Shown here: piece after piece, positions 35,005 through 45,097 of the stretch
Numbering within the stretch: the first letter of the stretch is position 1
Layout: every line of letters begins with the position of its first letter
NCBI GenBank assembly: GCA_017562135.1
Contig: QEYB01000669.1
Span: forward strand, 1 to 50,957
Reading direction: 5' to 3'
DNA length: 50,957 bases
DNA from: Dipylidium caninum
Taxonomy: Eukaryota; Platyhelminthes; Cestoda; Cyclophyllidea; Dipylidiidae
The notes under the pieces: generated by a model
What the model was told of the DNA's origin: nothing
The model's input: only the letters and a program-made list of their open reading frames with translations
Database searches by the model: none
Program-made: the position numbers and the translations under genes

Positions 35005-35639
35005 ACCCCCTCATTCTCCTCCTCTGCCTCCATTTCTTTTTCATGCCTTCCAAATTACCACTTTGTCCATTTCATCATGCACCTTTCTCGCCATCTCCCT
35101 CAACTCCACTCACACTGCTTTCCGTCGTCGCTTGACGCATCTAACTATACAAAGATGGGTATGGTTTAAGACGTCAGAAGTGCGTGGAGCATCCTTCCTC
35201 CTCCATGCAGATAGCTTCTTAATGCGCCTTCCCATTGCCCTTTGGGGGCATGAAAGGGACCCGGAGATTTGTCCTTCCTGGTCCGCTGTACGCAACCCGA
35301 TTGGGGTCTGCGCACTTTTACGCAACGTTTGTGAATATGGCAGTCGAGCCTTGGATCAGGCAGGCACGCAGGAGTGAATGCGTGTGTTTCTGTGTGAGAT
35401 GTAGGCGCCAACTCTTGCATTGGTGTGCGCGGGTGGACTCGTGCGTGCGTGTGGTTGCAACGAATAATTCGTCAGTTGTTGCCGGATAAAAGCTGCTATC
35501 TGCTACCTCACTCACCGGCATCAGAGGATATGTCACGTGGGAAAGAGGTAATACATCAGGTCTATTCGCCAGATAACAATTGCCTGAATTCCACTCCTTT
35601 CATTACCTCTCCTTCTCCATTTTTTTTCTTCTCCTTCAG

Positions 35640-35861
35640 TCAAAGCATAATAGGAGCTCCATTCACAGTAGCCCTTTCGGCTTCCAACATATTCGACATT
35701 TGGGTTTCGGCAAGGAGTCAAGAACATTCAATGCTGATGGCACGGATGATAAACTCCTTCAAGCCTTCATAGAGACGTGCGGTCTGAGTGAGCAGTTGGA
35801 GACGGACGCTGATAAGGAGTTCGCGTTGCAGTTTATCGAAAAGAATTTCGGAATGGACAAG
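35640..35861 (+). CDS. Tandem WASP-like gene A, CRIB/GTPase-binding exon
   Basis: A 74-codon exon, phase 0, from a ctccttcag acceptor to an AAG|GTGTGT donor. It contains SSPFGFQHIRHLGFGKES, FIETCGLSEQLETDADKEFA and FIEKNFGMDK, closely matching copy 0. The P-x-x-F-x-H-x-x-H-x-G core is kept, although the leading I-S of the CRIB consensus is I-H-S here. The helical part that packs on VCA in WASP is also kept. Codon-level changes relative to copy 0 leave the frame open, which argues for constraint on this domain at least until the units were duplicated. Confidence 0.88.
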
Positions 35862-36526
35862 GTGTGTTAGTCTGTGATCCCTCCACTCTCCTCTTCCCGC
35901 CTCCCTCCATCTTTTCATAATAAATTTATTAACCTTTGAAGCAATGACAACATCGCCTCGTATCCCCAAGCCACCACTAGTGATTTACGCCCGAGTCGAA
36001 GTCATCTACTTTACTCTCCTTCACCTCTGCTCATCTTCATACTCGGTGTTGTGGATAGTCTTTGTATCATCCGAACCTTGGTGTAAACTATTTTGTCGTG
36101 AGCATCACCCACACTCCTTAACCTCATAGTCAACTTGACCTGCACTTCAAAAAATTTAGTAAATCTTCCAATCCTCAAAAGTGTGGGCAGATCGCTGACG
36201 CACAGTGCTGGAGCCACATCGCCTTTGACCCCCGACCCGCAAACTGCAAAATGAAGTGCGTTGACGAAGAAGTTTGGCTTTGTGACAAAGTAGTTCTGAT
36301 TAAGGAAATGGCAATCGAAGGCTTTTGTTCTCACCTATCTTCATCCACATCGATAATTTCGCCGCACTTTGCATCGGGACATGTGGAATTCAACTCTTTT
36401 CTCGCTGTTGTAATGTCAACATTGCCTGTCAAAGTAGAATGAGAGCTTTCAGTTTTCCTGCCGCATGTTTATCGTCCCTGGAAAGTCTCAGGGGAATGCG
36501 TCGATCCACTTGCTCGTCTACTTTAG
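35862..36526 (+). other. Intron between CRIB and polyproline exons, gene A
   Basis: About 0.67 kb, GT to ctttag. Shorter than the matching copy 0 intron. Open frames on both strands here (for example 36011-36334 minus) have no domain signature. The equivalent in unit B is 42499-43165. Confidence 0.65.
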
Positions 36527-36940
36527 TTCCGCGAAGCCATGCAACGTCAGAAACTGACACGAAAGCCTGCAACACAACCGCCTCAACCCAATTTCAACCA
36601 GCCCGAAAACCTAGCTCCTCCGATCCTGATGCCGCGTGGATTTCCGCAGAAACCCCGGGTTCCTCTTCCGCCACCATCCTCAGGATCTGTGAAATCTTCG
36701 ATCCTCCCAGAACCACACACTGCAGCCCCACCAAACCCACCCCTACCACCATCACCATCACCACCACCACCGCCGTCACCATCGCAAGCGTCCCCACCGT
36801 CTCCACCTGGTCCCGATCACCAAACACCAACCTCTGCCTCCTCCGGTGGCGGTGGTCACTCTGAGCCCACACCCGCTCCAGCCATTCGCCTTTCCACTTC
36901 GGATGATATTCAGTCTTCCAACAGGGATGACCTTATAGAG
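36527..36940 (+). CDS. Tandem WASP-like gene A, polyproline exon with degenerate WH2
   Basis: A 138-codon phase-0 exon starting FREAMQRQKLTRKPATQPP, parallel to copy 0. The proline tracts are shorter and interrupted by Ser, Leu and Asn (PLPPPSSG, LPPSPSPPPPPSPS). It ends LSTSDDIQSSNRDDLIE where copy 0 has LSISDEIRSFNKDKLKN: the WH2 residues I-R and L-K have become I-Q and L-I-E, removing the positive charges that contact actin. The exon is followed by GCAAGT in a strong GC-donor context (ATAGAG|GCAAGT). Frame intact. Confidence 0.82.
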
Positions 36941-37764
36941 GCAAGTTATTCTAACATTCATTTTAAAATTACATGGCGCTGCACCTAAACTCATACTGCT
37001 TGCGTTGTGATCTTTCCTTCCCTGTTGCTATTCCTATCACACCCACTTTTCCTGCGTTCATACGGATAGAGAGGACGCCTTTTTTAATACAATCTTCACA
37101 AATGTACAATCTTCACATTTGTACAAGGTCTCACAGTGCGTATAGCTCATCGGACGCGAAACGCAATTTTACAAATCCTACTTTTTCCCACACGCTCACC
37201 TGGCACTTACCCTTACCACAAACCCACTTGTTAACCTCCTTCCCCTTTCACTAGAGTGATTGGCCATCGCAAGTTCTCATACCACTTTGGAGCGAAGTGA
37301 TTCCACACAAAATAATTGGAGACAGTTGGAAAAGGTGTGTGGACGCGATTCAGCGGAGATCAGTGATTGGAAGTTGAAGTATTGCGGAGAGCTGCCTGTC
37401 AACCGTTCAAGGCAGCGGTGGATGGTCTGCTGCACCGCATGTCAGCGAATGATGTGGTGTGCACACACGTCAGCATACGCCCCATTTCTACGGGTGTGAC
37501 GGTTAAAGCATTCTCAACTGGTAGTCGTGAAGCCTCTTCTGAAGTATCATCTGATTGCCTTATGGTGCCAAATTAGGTCTCTCCTGCTTTTCTCATCCAA
37601 TTCTCTGTGTAGAAGCCAGTAGTACAGTCTCGTGCGCTCAATCGATGTTATTATAGTATCTTTGCATTGTTAATGGTGTACCCAACTGTAGATTAGGCGC
37701 ACATTTGCTTAGATGAAGTGGGATTTAATTGGTCCGGTCTATTCTTTCCTCCACTCTCGCACAG
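36941..37764 (+). other. GC-AG last intron of gene A, spanning the A/B junction
   Basis: Begins GCAAGT and ends gcacag. About 0.82 kb, homologous throughout to the copy 0 last intron. It contains a small imperfect hairpin at about 37091-37127 (acaaatgt ... acatttgt around a duplicated 'acaatcttcaca'), which is also present in unit B. Equivalent intron in unit B: 43583-44406. Confidence 0.65.
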
Positions 37765-37938
37765 ATGCCGTCTCAGCCGTCTCAGCCGTCCCACCCCACC
37801 CCACCCCACCCCACCCCACCCCACACCCACCCCACCAGCTCCATCAACCTTCAACTATCAACAGAGCCTGGAAGCAGCTCTGACCAATGCTTTGAACGAA
37901 CTGATGAAACTATGACGCCGTTGTCTTTCGAACGTTAA
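37765..37938 (+). CDS. Tandem WASP-like gene A, last exon (frame-shifted by CCACC repeat)
   Basis: From the acceptor in the phase used by copy 0 the frame reads MPSQPSQPSHPTPP, a Pro/Thr/His tract, then TSSINLQLSTEPGSSS and ends at 37938, which is not a WASP C region. The C-region helix (SLEAALTNALNELMKL then TGA at 37913-37915) is still encoded, but in another frame relative to the acceptor. The shift comes from the length of the five-base CCACC repeat (37791-37836). Whichever frame is used, the acidic tail is absent. A different acceptor could restore the helix frame. This is the third exon of the gene whose CRIB and polyproline exons lie in unit A. Confidence 0.6.
   Translation: MPSQPSQPSHPTPPHPTPPHTHPTSSINLQLSTEPGSSSDQCFERTDETMTPLSFER
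37791..37836 (+). repeat. (CCACC)n pentanucleotide tract in coding exon, unit B
   Basis: About nine near-perfect five-base units within the last exon, preceded by two 'ccgtctcag' copies. Since five is not a multiple of three, each unit gained or lost changes the frame of the C-region that follows. Confidence 0.9.
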
Positions 37939-38382
37939 TGCGTATTCTTTCCAATGGGTTTCTCCCCTCTGATCCTCTTCAGTTTATCCTCATATTGACA
38001 CCTACTCCATGCGCGTATTTGCCTTACCTGCCCTGATGCTGCTCTCCAACTCTACTATTCTGCATTCTCTTGTCTGAACTGTTTAATTAAACGAGAGAGT
38101 GTGTCTGATCGTCTCCTTTTTGTACCACCTACTACTGATCTACTCCTAATAATAAGTAGACAGTCGTTTGACCAGCCTCCTTTGAATCATTGAGGTGGGG
38201 CCACTCACTGCAAGACGCCCCAGGAAATCTTCATCAGAAGCGATGTCTCGCTGTGGTGCAAATGGCCCCAGTTAGAAGCGAGACACTAGACGTGAGGAAG
38301 TGAGGAAGTGAGGTAGTGAGGAAGTGAGGAAGTAGGAGACCGTCGACAGTTTGAGGGATTCGCAACTCCCCACTGAGTCACA

Positions 38383-38410
38383 GAGGAGGAGGAGGAGGAG
38401 GAGGAGGAGG
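38383..38410 (+). repeat. (GGA)n microsatellite, unit B (about 9 units)
   Basis: Short counterpart of the 93-base tract in unit A, and the main reason the A-to-B offset falls from 6677 to 6627 across this point. Confidence 0.95.
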
Positions 38411-40077
38411 CTTTAACCACCCCGAAGACGATCGTGACGCAAATGCTTTGACTATTCAGCATTGACGGGTGTTTCGTCCTTCCTCGCCCCCTTTCCTGCA
38501 CATGAATGTCTTCTCCCTCTACTGCTGTGCTACGTTCCATCGATGGAGGAGTGGCACACTTGGACTTTACTTGATCGCCTTCCATTTGTACGTACTTTAT
38601 GGGCACAAGGAGTCGTCTCTACTCTAATACGCGCACACAAACAGCCATTCTTCCCACCCTCACGAAGCTGAGTTACACCTACCCCTACTACACCTCGAAA
38701 TGCCTAAAAATGTGTAAAGGGTGGTGTTGGGACCAAAAAGCCAAGGAGCCAATAGACCAAGAGGCAGATGGGCAGAGGCAAACGCTTGCTTATAGTTTCT
38801 GCGTTACATATGAGAGTGCTACAATCGGTCCAGGCTGGATTTATGGCAACAGAATTTTGCATGTTTAGAACTAGTCTGCCTTTCTTATCTTTCGTGTCTC
38901 TAAATATTCTTCGTGTTTGACCCTAAGTCTTAATGCAAAGTGTAAGTGGATTAATTTGCCTTGCAGTGGGTCGTAATGCTGACGATTTGGCCATCAATGT
39001 GCCAGGAGCGACGAGTGCGGATAGCTTGTTTCTCATACAAGTGACGACCCTCATCTCCTCTCCTCTCCTCTCCTCTCCTCTCCTCTCTCACCCTTCCTGT
39101 GTCTGCACTCTCACTCTGTCTGCCCCTCTCTGCCTTGAGCATTCTCCGCTCTTGTCTACCATTAAATGCCCTCTTATCCGTCATCTCAACACACGCGGGC
39201 GGAGGTCAGGCTAACATTCATCTCCACTAAATTGGAAAGAAGGAGGGCGAGTGGGTGTTCACTCACCTCTTGCCACGTTTCGCAAATGATACTTCCTAAT
39301 GCGTCAAATTTCCAGCGGTCCCCGACTCTTCTTCTCAACCGTCAGGAATTTCTTCCGCCTCTCCATCTTGCTGATCCGCGTAAAGAAGTCGCATCTAAGA
39401 AGGCGTTGTTTGAGATGGTGCAGATGTTGCTTCACTCATGTACGTCTGGTGTGCCATTTCTTAATCTTTGATTTTACCGTGATTCAGAAGTCTCTCGCTT
39501 CTCTTACTATGTCCTGTCCCATTGCTCAGGAATGCGCTCCTCCGCCTCTTCCTCCTCAGCCTCTTAGAATTCAACCATCTCCCTCACAATGCACTCCTTC
39601 CCTTGTCTGTACACAGCCAATGGCAGTTGAAGCCCATAGTACGCGCAGTGCACGTTCCCATGTGTTTGGATAAGCACGCCTATTCATTGCCATTACCAAA
39701 TTATTTGTACTAGGGTCAATATCAAAACATGTCGCTTCTTTCTTCCTTAACTCAATCAAGTTAAACGAGTCATCTAATGTGTGCACGCAACCAAGATCCC
39801 CTTTCACGAGAGGACGGGAATTGCGTGTCAAGAGGAAGAATTGACGTAGATAATGCCATTTCACTTCGTCAAAGTGTGCGTGACAAGTCACCAGGTATAT
39901 TGTGAAGCATGGGCAGACTGGACGACGTGCAGCCGAGTGTCCACAAACGCATTATGAAGAACTCACCCACCCCGGCGTTCATTATGCCATCGCCCAGGCC
40001 ACATTCGAAGTCCACGAATTGCCAGCCATGTGAGGTGGCGCCAGCACCACCGCGGAGAAAGTGTATCCTGGCGGTAG

Positions 40078-40296
40078 GGTGGAGGCGGTGGCCCCGATGT
40101 CTCGCGTGATACATCTAACGGATGCCGGTCACCTCCGACCTCTTCGAGTCCCTCTACGTCTCACGATGTAGCCGAAGTATGGGCGATGAAGACTCCTGAC
40201 ACTCGCAGAACTTGCCGTATGGGGCCGCGTGCAACGCTCCCTCCAGCATGGAAAGCGTTCACGTTCAATCGTGCCTCTCGTCAGATGCGCAAGAAG
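40078..40296 (+). CDS. Candidate linker exon of tandem WASP-like gene B
   Basis: Identical counterpart of the unit A candidate, ending SRQMRKK before a GT donor. The same caveats apply: 5' edge unknown and no WH1 domain recognised upstream. Confidence 0.4.
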
Positions 40297-42276
40297 GTCG
40301 GTTCATTCTTTTAGGCACCCTCTTTGCTGCATTCATGCTTCTCAACACGTTCATTACTAGCACCGCGTGCATAGGTGTTTGGATGTTATGCGCGACTGAA
40401 TGGTCTGATGGAAAATACATCTTGGTTTGCACCATGAAAACAAACAAATTGAGAGTGGATTTGTTTTAGTCTATGCAATTCCGTTTGATGTTGTTCATTC
40501 CGGAGTGCCTTTACTTCGTTCTCTTTTGGTCCACTGACATGCTCCAGTGGAATATTGTGATAAGAGCATTAGGGCGGCTGATTGACTGACTGGAAAATTT
40601 CTTCTACACGTCGAAATGCGTGCAGATGTGTTACCGGTGGTGTTGGGACAAAAAGGCCAAGAGGCCAAGAGGCCAAGAGGCCAAGAGGCAGCTGGGCAGA
40701 GTCGATCGCTTGCTTCCAGTTCCTGTGACATATTCGAGGGTGCTAAAATCACTCCAGGCCAGGTTTGGGGAACAGGATTTCGCATGCTTTGGCTAAACTT
40801 CATCCGTCACTCAAACTAACACTTTATTGCTGCCTGTGCGTAACGACACCTCTACGGGCTGCCTCCATCCCGAGGCCATCCACTCTCAAATATACTTTCG
40901 TAGACCTCCTGGCATTGACGATCTGTGAGGCTGTTGTGTTTGTCGCTAATCATTTTAACCCCTTAATGCAAGGTGCGACAAACGTTTGCTTTTAAACGAT
41001 GCCAACTCTGTCGATACAGTCAGTCTAGTCTCTTCTTCGTCTCCTAGCTTTTCGTCGAACATTAGAGTGGTTGAGCGTATGTCTTAAAGGCAAGTGTAAA
41101 TGAATTGAATTGTTTTGCCAAGGCTTCTAATACTGACGATTCGGCCAGCAATGCCACTGCAAAACGGTGCGAGGAGAGATGAGCAAAGAGGCTTTTTTGT
41201 TTCATAGAGTTAACAGCCCTCTTCTTCTCTCCTAATCTCTCTCCCCCTTCCTCTGTCGGCGCTTCCACTCTCTCTCTCTCCCTCGCTATCTTTCTCTCTC
41301 TCTCTCTCTCGCCTATGCTCATTCTCCGTGCCTGCCTGCCATTAAATGTTCCCGCAGCGGTAATCTCATCACACGTGGGCGGAGGTCGGGGAAATATTCA
41401 TCTTCACTAAATTGGCAAGAAGGAGACCAAATGGGTGTTCACTCGCCTCTTGCAATGTTTCGCCTGCGGTAAATTCACTCAAGCACACCACACGGCACAC
41501 AGGTTGCTGCTCAAGTGTAGGCACCGTCTGTGCTTTGGAAATGCTCGGGTTGCTCTCACTGCTTGCCACATGCCAGTTCGATCAGCTAGTCCGTCGTTTC
41601 TCCTCCTCCTCCTCCCTCCTCCTCCTCCTCCCCCTCCTCCACCCCCTCATTCTCCTCCTCTGCCTCCATTTCTTTTTCATGCCTTCCAAATTACCACTTT
41701 GTCCATTTCATCATGCACCTTTCTCGCCATCTCCCTCAACTCCACTCACACTGCTTTCCGTCGTCGCTTGACGCATCTAACTATACAAAGATGGGTATGG
41801 TTTAAGACGTCAGAAGTGCGTGGAGCATCCTTCCTCCTCCATGCAGATAGCTTCTTAATGCGCCTTCCCATTGCCCTTTGGGGGCATGAAAGGGACCCGG
41901 AGATTTGTCCTTCCTGGTCCGCTGTACGCAACCCGATTGGGGTCTGCGCACTTTTACGCAACGTTTGTGAATATGGCAGTCGAGCCTTGGATCAGGCAGG
42001 CACGCAGGAGTGAATGCGTGTGTTTCTGTGTGAGATGTAGGCGCCAACTCTTGCATTGGTGTGCGCGGGTGGACTCGTGCGTGCGTGTGGTTGCAACGAA
42101 TAATTCGTCAGTTGTTGCCGGATAAAAGCTGCTATCTGCTACCTCACTCACCGGCATCAGAGGATATGTCACGTGGGAAAGAGGTAATACATCAGGTCTA
42201 TTCGCCAGATAACAATTGCCTGAATTCCACTCCTTTCATTACCTCTCCTTCTCCATTTTTTTTTCTTCTCCTTCAG

Positions 42277-42498
42277 TCAAAGCATAATAGGAGCTCCATT
42301 CACAGTAGCCCTTTCGGCTTCCAACATATTCGACATTTGGGTTTCGGCAAGGAGTCAAGAACATTCAATGCTGATGGCACGGATGATAAACTCCTTCAAG
42401 CCTTCATAGAGACGTGCGGTCTGAGTGAGCAGTTGGAGACGGACGCTGATAAGGAGTTCGCGTTGCAGTTTATCGAAAAGAATTTCGGAATGGACAAG
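42277..42498 (+). CDS. Tandem WASP-like gene B, CRIB/GTPase-binding exon
   Basis: A 74-codon phase-0 exon with the same protein as gene A (SSPFGFQHIRHLGF, GLSEQLETDADKEFA, FIEKNFGMDK). Acceptor cttcag, donor AAG|GTGTGT. No disabling change was seen. With the polyproline exon at 43166 and last exon at 44407 it forms the second complete CRIB-containing tandem gene. Confidence 0.88.
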
Positions 42499-43165
42499 GT
42501 GTGTTACTCTGTGATCCCTCCACTCTCCCTCTTCCCGCCTCCCTCCATCTTTTCATAATAAATTTATTAACCTTTGAAGCAATGACAACATCGCCTCGTA
42601 TCCCCAAGCCACCACTAGTGATTTACGCCCGAGTCGAAGTCATCTACTTTACTCTCCTTCACCTCTGCTCATCTTCATACTCGGTGTTGTGGATAGTCTT
42701 TGTATCATCCGAACCTTGGTGTAAACTATTTTTGTCGTGAGCATCACCCACACTCCTTAACCTCATAGTCAACTTGACCTGCACTTCAAAAAATTTAGTA
42801 AATCTTCCAATCCTCAAAAGTGTGGGCAGATCGCTGACGCACAGTGCTGGAGCCACATCGCCTTTGACCCCCGACCCGCAAACTGCAAAATGAAGTGCGT
42901 TGACGAAGAAGTTTGGCTTTGTGACAAAGTAGTTCTGATTAAGGAAATGGCAATCGAAGGCTTTTGTTCTCACCTATCTTCATCCACATCGATAATTTCG
43001 CCGCACTTTGCATCGGGACATGTGGAATTCAACTCTTTTCTCGCTGTTGTAATGTCAACATTGCCTGTCAAAGTAGAATGAGAGCTTTCAGTTTTCCTGC
43101 CGCATGTTTATCGTCCCTGGAAAGTCTCAGGGGAATGCGTCGATCCACTTGCTCGTCTACTTTAG

Positions 43166-43582
43166 TTCCGCGAAGCCATGCAACGTCAGAAACTGACACG
43201 AAAGCCTGCAACACAACCGCCTCAACCCAATTTCAACCAGCCCGAAAACCTAGCTCCTCCGATCCTGATGCCGCGTGGATTCCCGCAGAAACCCCGGGTT
43301 CCTCTTCCGCCACCATCCTCAGGATCTGTGAAATCTTCGATCCTCCCAGAACCACACACTGCAGCCCCACCAAACCCACCCCTACCACCATCACCATCAC
43401 CACCACCACCACCGCCGTCACCATCGCAAGCGTCCCCACCGTCTCCACCTGGTCCCGATCACCAAACACCAACCTCTGCCTCCTCCGGTGGCGGTGGTCA
43501 CTCTGAGCCCACACCCGCTCCAGCCATTCGCCTTTCCACTTCGGATGATATTCAGTCTTCCAACAGGGATGACCTTATAGAG
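43166..43582 (+). CDS. Tandem WASP-like gene B, polyproline exon with degenerate WH2
   Basis: A 139-codon phase-0 exon. It has one more Pro codon than gene A (SPPPPPPSPS) and is otherwise the same, ending DDIQSSNRDDLIE, so it carries the same loss of WH2 basic residues. Followed by GCAAGT (GC donor). Confidence 0.82.
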
Positions 43583-44406
43583 GCAAGTTATTCTTACATT
43601 CATTTTAAAATTACATGGCGATGCACCTAAACTCATACTGCTTGCGTTGTGATCTTTCCTTCCCTGTTGCTATTCCTATCACACCCACTTTTCCTGCGTT
43701 CATACGGATAGAGAGGACGCCTTTTTTAATACAATCTTCACAAATGTACAATCTTCACATTTGTACAAGGTCTCACAGTGCGTATAGCTCATCGGACGCG
43801 AAACGCAATTTTACAAATCCTACTTTTTCCCACACGCTCACCTGGCACTTACCCTTACCACAAACCCACTTGTTAACCTCCTTCCCCTTTCACTAGAGTG
43901 ATTGGCCATCGCAAGTTCTCATACCACTTTGGAGCGAAGTGATTCCACACAAAATAATTGGAGACAGTTGGAAAAGGTGTGTGGACGCGATTCAGCGGAG
44001 ATCAGTGATTGGAAGTTGAAGTATTGCGGAGAGCTGCCTGTCAACCGTTCAAGGCAGCGGTGGATGGTCTGCTGCACCGCATGTCAGCGAATGATGTGGT
44101 GTGCACACACGTCAGCATGCGCCCCATTTCTACGGGTGTGACGGTTAAAGCATTCTCAACTGGTAGTCGTGAAGCCTCTTCTGAAGTATCATCTGATTGC
44201 CTTATGGTGCCAAATTAGGTCTCTCCTGCTTTTCTCATCCAATTCTCTGTGTAGAAGCCAGTAGTACAGTCTCGTGCGCTCAATCGATGTTATTATAGTA
44301 TCTTTGCATTGTTAATGGTGTACCCAACTGTAGATTAGGCGCACATCCGCTTAAATGAAGTGGGATTTAATTGGTCCGGTCTATTCTTTCCTCCACTCTC
44401 GCACAG

Positions 44407-44580
44407 ATGCCGTCTCAGCCGTCCCACCCCACCCCACCCCACCCCACCCCACCCCACCCCACTCCACTCCACCCCACCAGCTCCATCAACCTTCAACTAT
44501 CAACAGAGCCTGGAAGCAGCTCTGACCAATGCTTTGAACGAACTGATGAAACTATGACGCCGTTGTCTTTCGAACGTTAA
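44407..44580 (+). CDS. Tandem WASP-like gene B, last exon (frame-shifted by CCACC repeat)
   Basis: Phase-0 reading gives MPSQPSHPTPP, a Pro/Thr/His tract and then TSSINLQLSTEPGSSS, ending at 44580. The C-region helix with its TGA (44555-44557) lies in a different frame. Only one 'ccgtctcag' remains, with a long CCACC tract (44424-44478). As in gene A, no acidic tail is encoded. Confidence 0.6.
   Translation: MPSQPSHPTPPHPTPPHPTPLHPTSSINLQLSTEPGSSSDQCFERTDETMTPLSFER
44424..44478 (+). repeat. (CCACC)n pentanucleotide tract in coding exon, unit C
   Basis: Longest of the three coding CCACC tracts, with two CCACT variants near its 3' end. Together with the loss of 'ccgtctcag' copies it keeps the exon the same total length as in unit B (174 bases to the frame-shifted stop). 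Confidence 0.9.
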
Positions 44581-45029
44581 TGCGTATTCTTTCCAATGGG
44601 TTTCTCCCCTCTGATCCTCTTCAGTTTATCCTCATATTGACACCTACTCCATGCGCGTATTTGCTTACCTGCCCTGATGCTGCTCTCCAACTCTACTATT
44701 CTGCATTCTCTTGTCTGAACTGTTTAATTAAACGAGAGAGTGTGTCTGATCGTCTCCTTTTTGTACCACCTACTACTGATCTACTCCTAATAATAAGTAG
44801 ACAGTCGTTTGACCAGCCTCCTTTGAATCATTGAGGTGGGGCCACTCACTGCAAGACGCCCCAGGAAATCTTCATCAGAAGCGATGTCTCGCTGTGGTGC
44901 AAATGGCCCCAGTTAGAAGCGAGACACTAGACGTGAGGAAGTGAGGAAGTGAGGAAGTGAGGAAGTGAGGAGTGAGGAAGTAGGAGACCGTCGACAGTTT
45001 GAGGGATTCGAAACTCCCCACTGAGTCAC

Positions 45030-45097
45030 AGAGGAGGAGGAGGAGGAGGAGGAGGAGGAGGAGAGGAGGAGGAGGAGGAGGAGGAGGAGGAGGAGGC
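45030..45097 (+). repeat. (GGA)n microsatellite, unit C (interrupted)
   Basis: About 22 units, interrupted once by GAGAGG. Intermediate in length between units A and B. Confidence 0.9.

Larger units (their letters stand above)
33670..35639 (+). other. Long intron of tandem WASP-like gene A
   Basis: Homologous to the copy 0 intron at 9250-11059. It contains a (GGCCAAGA)n octamer tract at 34028-34062, a CT-rich tract at about 34640-34682 and a (CTC)n tract at 34971-35004. Open frames here (for example 34783-35169) run through the microsatellites and are not credible genes. Equivalent introns: 40297-42276 and about 46978-49474. Confidence 0.65.
30566..37245 (+). repeat. Tandem WASP-like unit A (6677 bases)
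   Basis: First of three head-to-tail units. Corresponding points are spaced 6677 bases (A to B at the unit start) and 6627-6642 further in, with most differences confined to microsatellites and a few substitutions. Order within the unit: part of the last intron, last exon of a WASP-like gene, 3' flank, (GGA)n, an intron-like module, unrecognised stretch with open frames, linker exon, long intron, CRIB exon, intron, polyproline exon, intron. The first unit begins abruptly inside the last intron at the edge of the inserted segment. Confidence 0.9.
37246..43887 (+). repeat. Tandem WASP-like unit B (6642 bases)
   Basis: Near-identical to unit A. Differences seen are a shorter (GGA)n, fewer 'ccgtctcag' repeats and a longer CCACC tract in the last exon, one extra Pro codon in the polyproline exon, and an interrupted (CTC)n. 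The A/B junction is colinear with the uninterrupted copy 0 intron, so the unit is a whole-locus duplication and the junction itself is not a fusion. Confidence 0.9.

Noticed and set aside
34783..35169. 128-codon plus frame and its counterpart at 41435-42013
   Set aside because: Runs through the (CTC)n tract in the long intron, and its length and frame change with repeat length between units.
36325..36864. 179-codon plus frame overlapping the polyproline exon (also 42964-43506)
   Set aside because: It is an out-of-frame shadow of the polyproline exon: poly-Thr comes from CCA repeats read in another frame, while the exon frame carries the WASP homology.
37091..37127. Small hairpin as a regulatory RNA
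   Set aside because: Arms are only about eight bases around a simple direct duplication; chance within an intron is likely.
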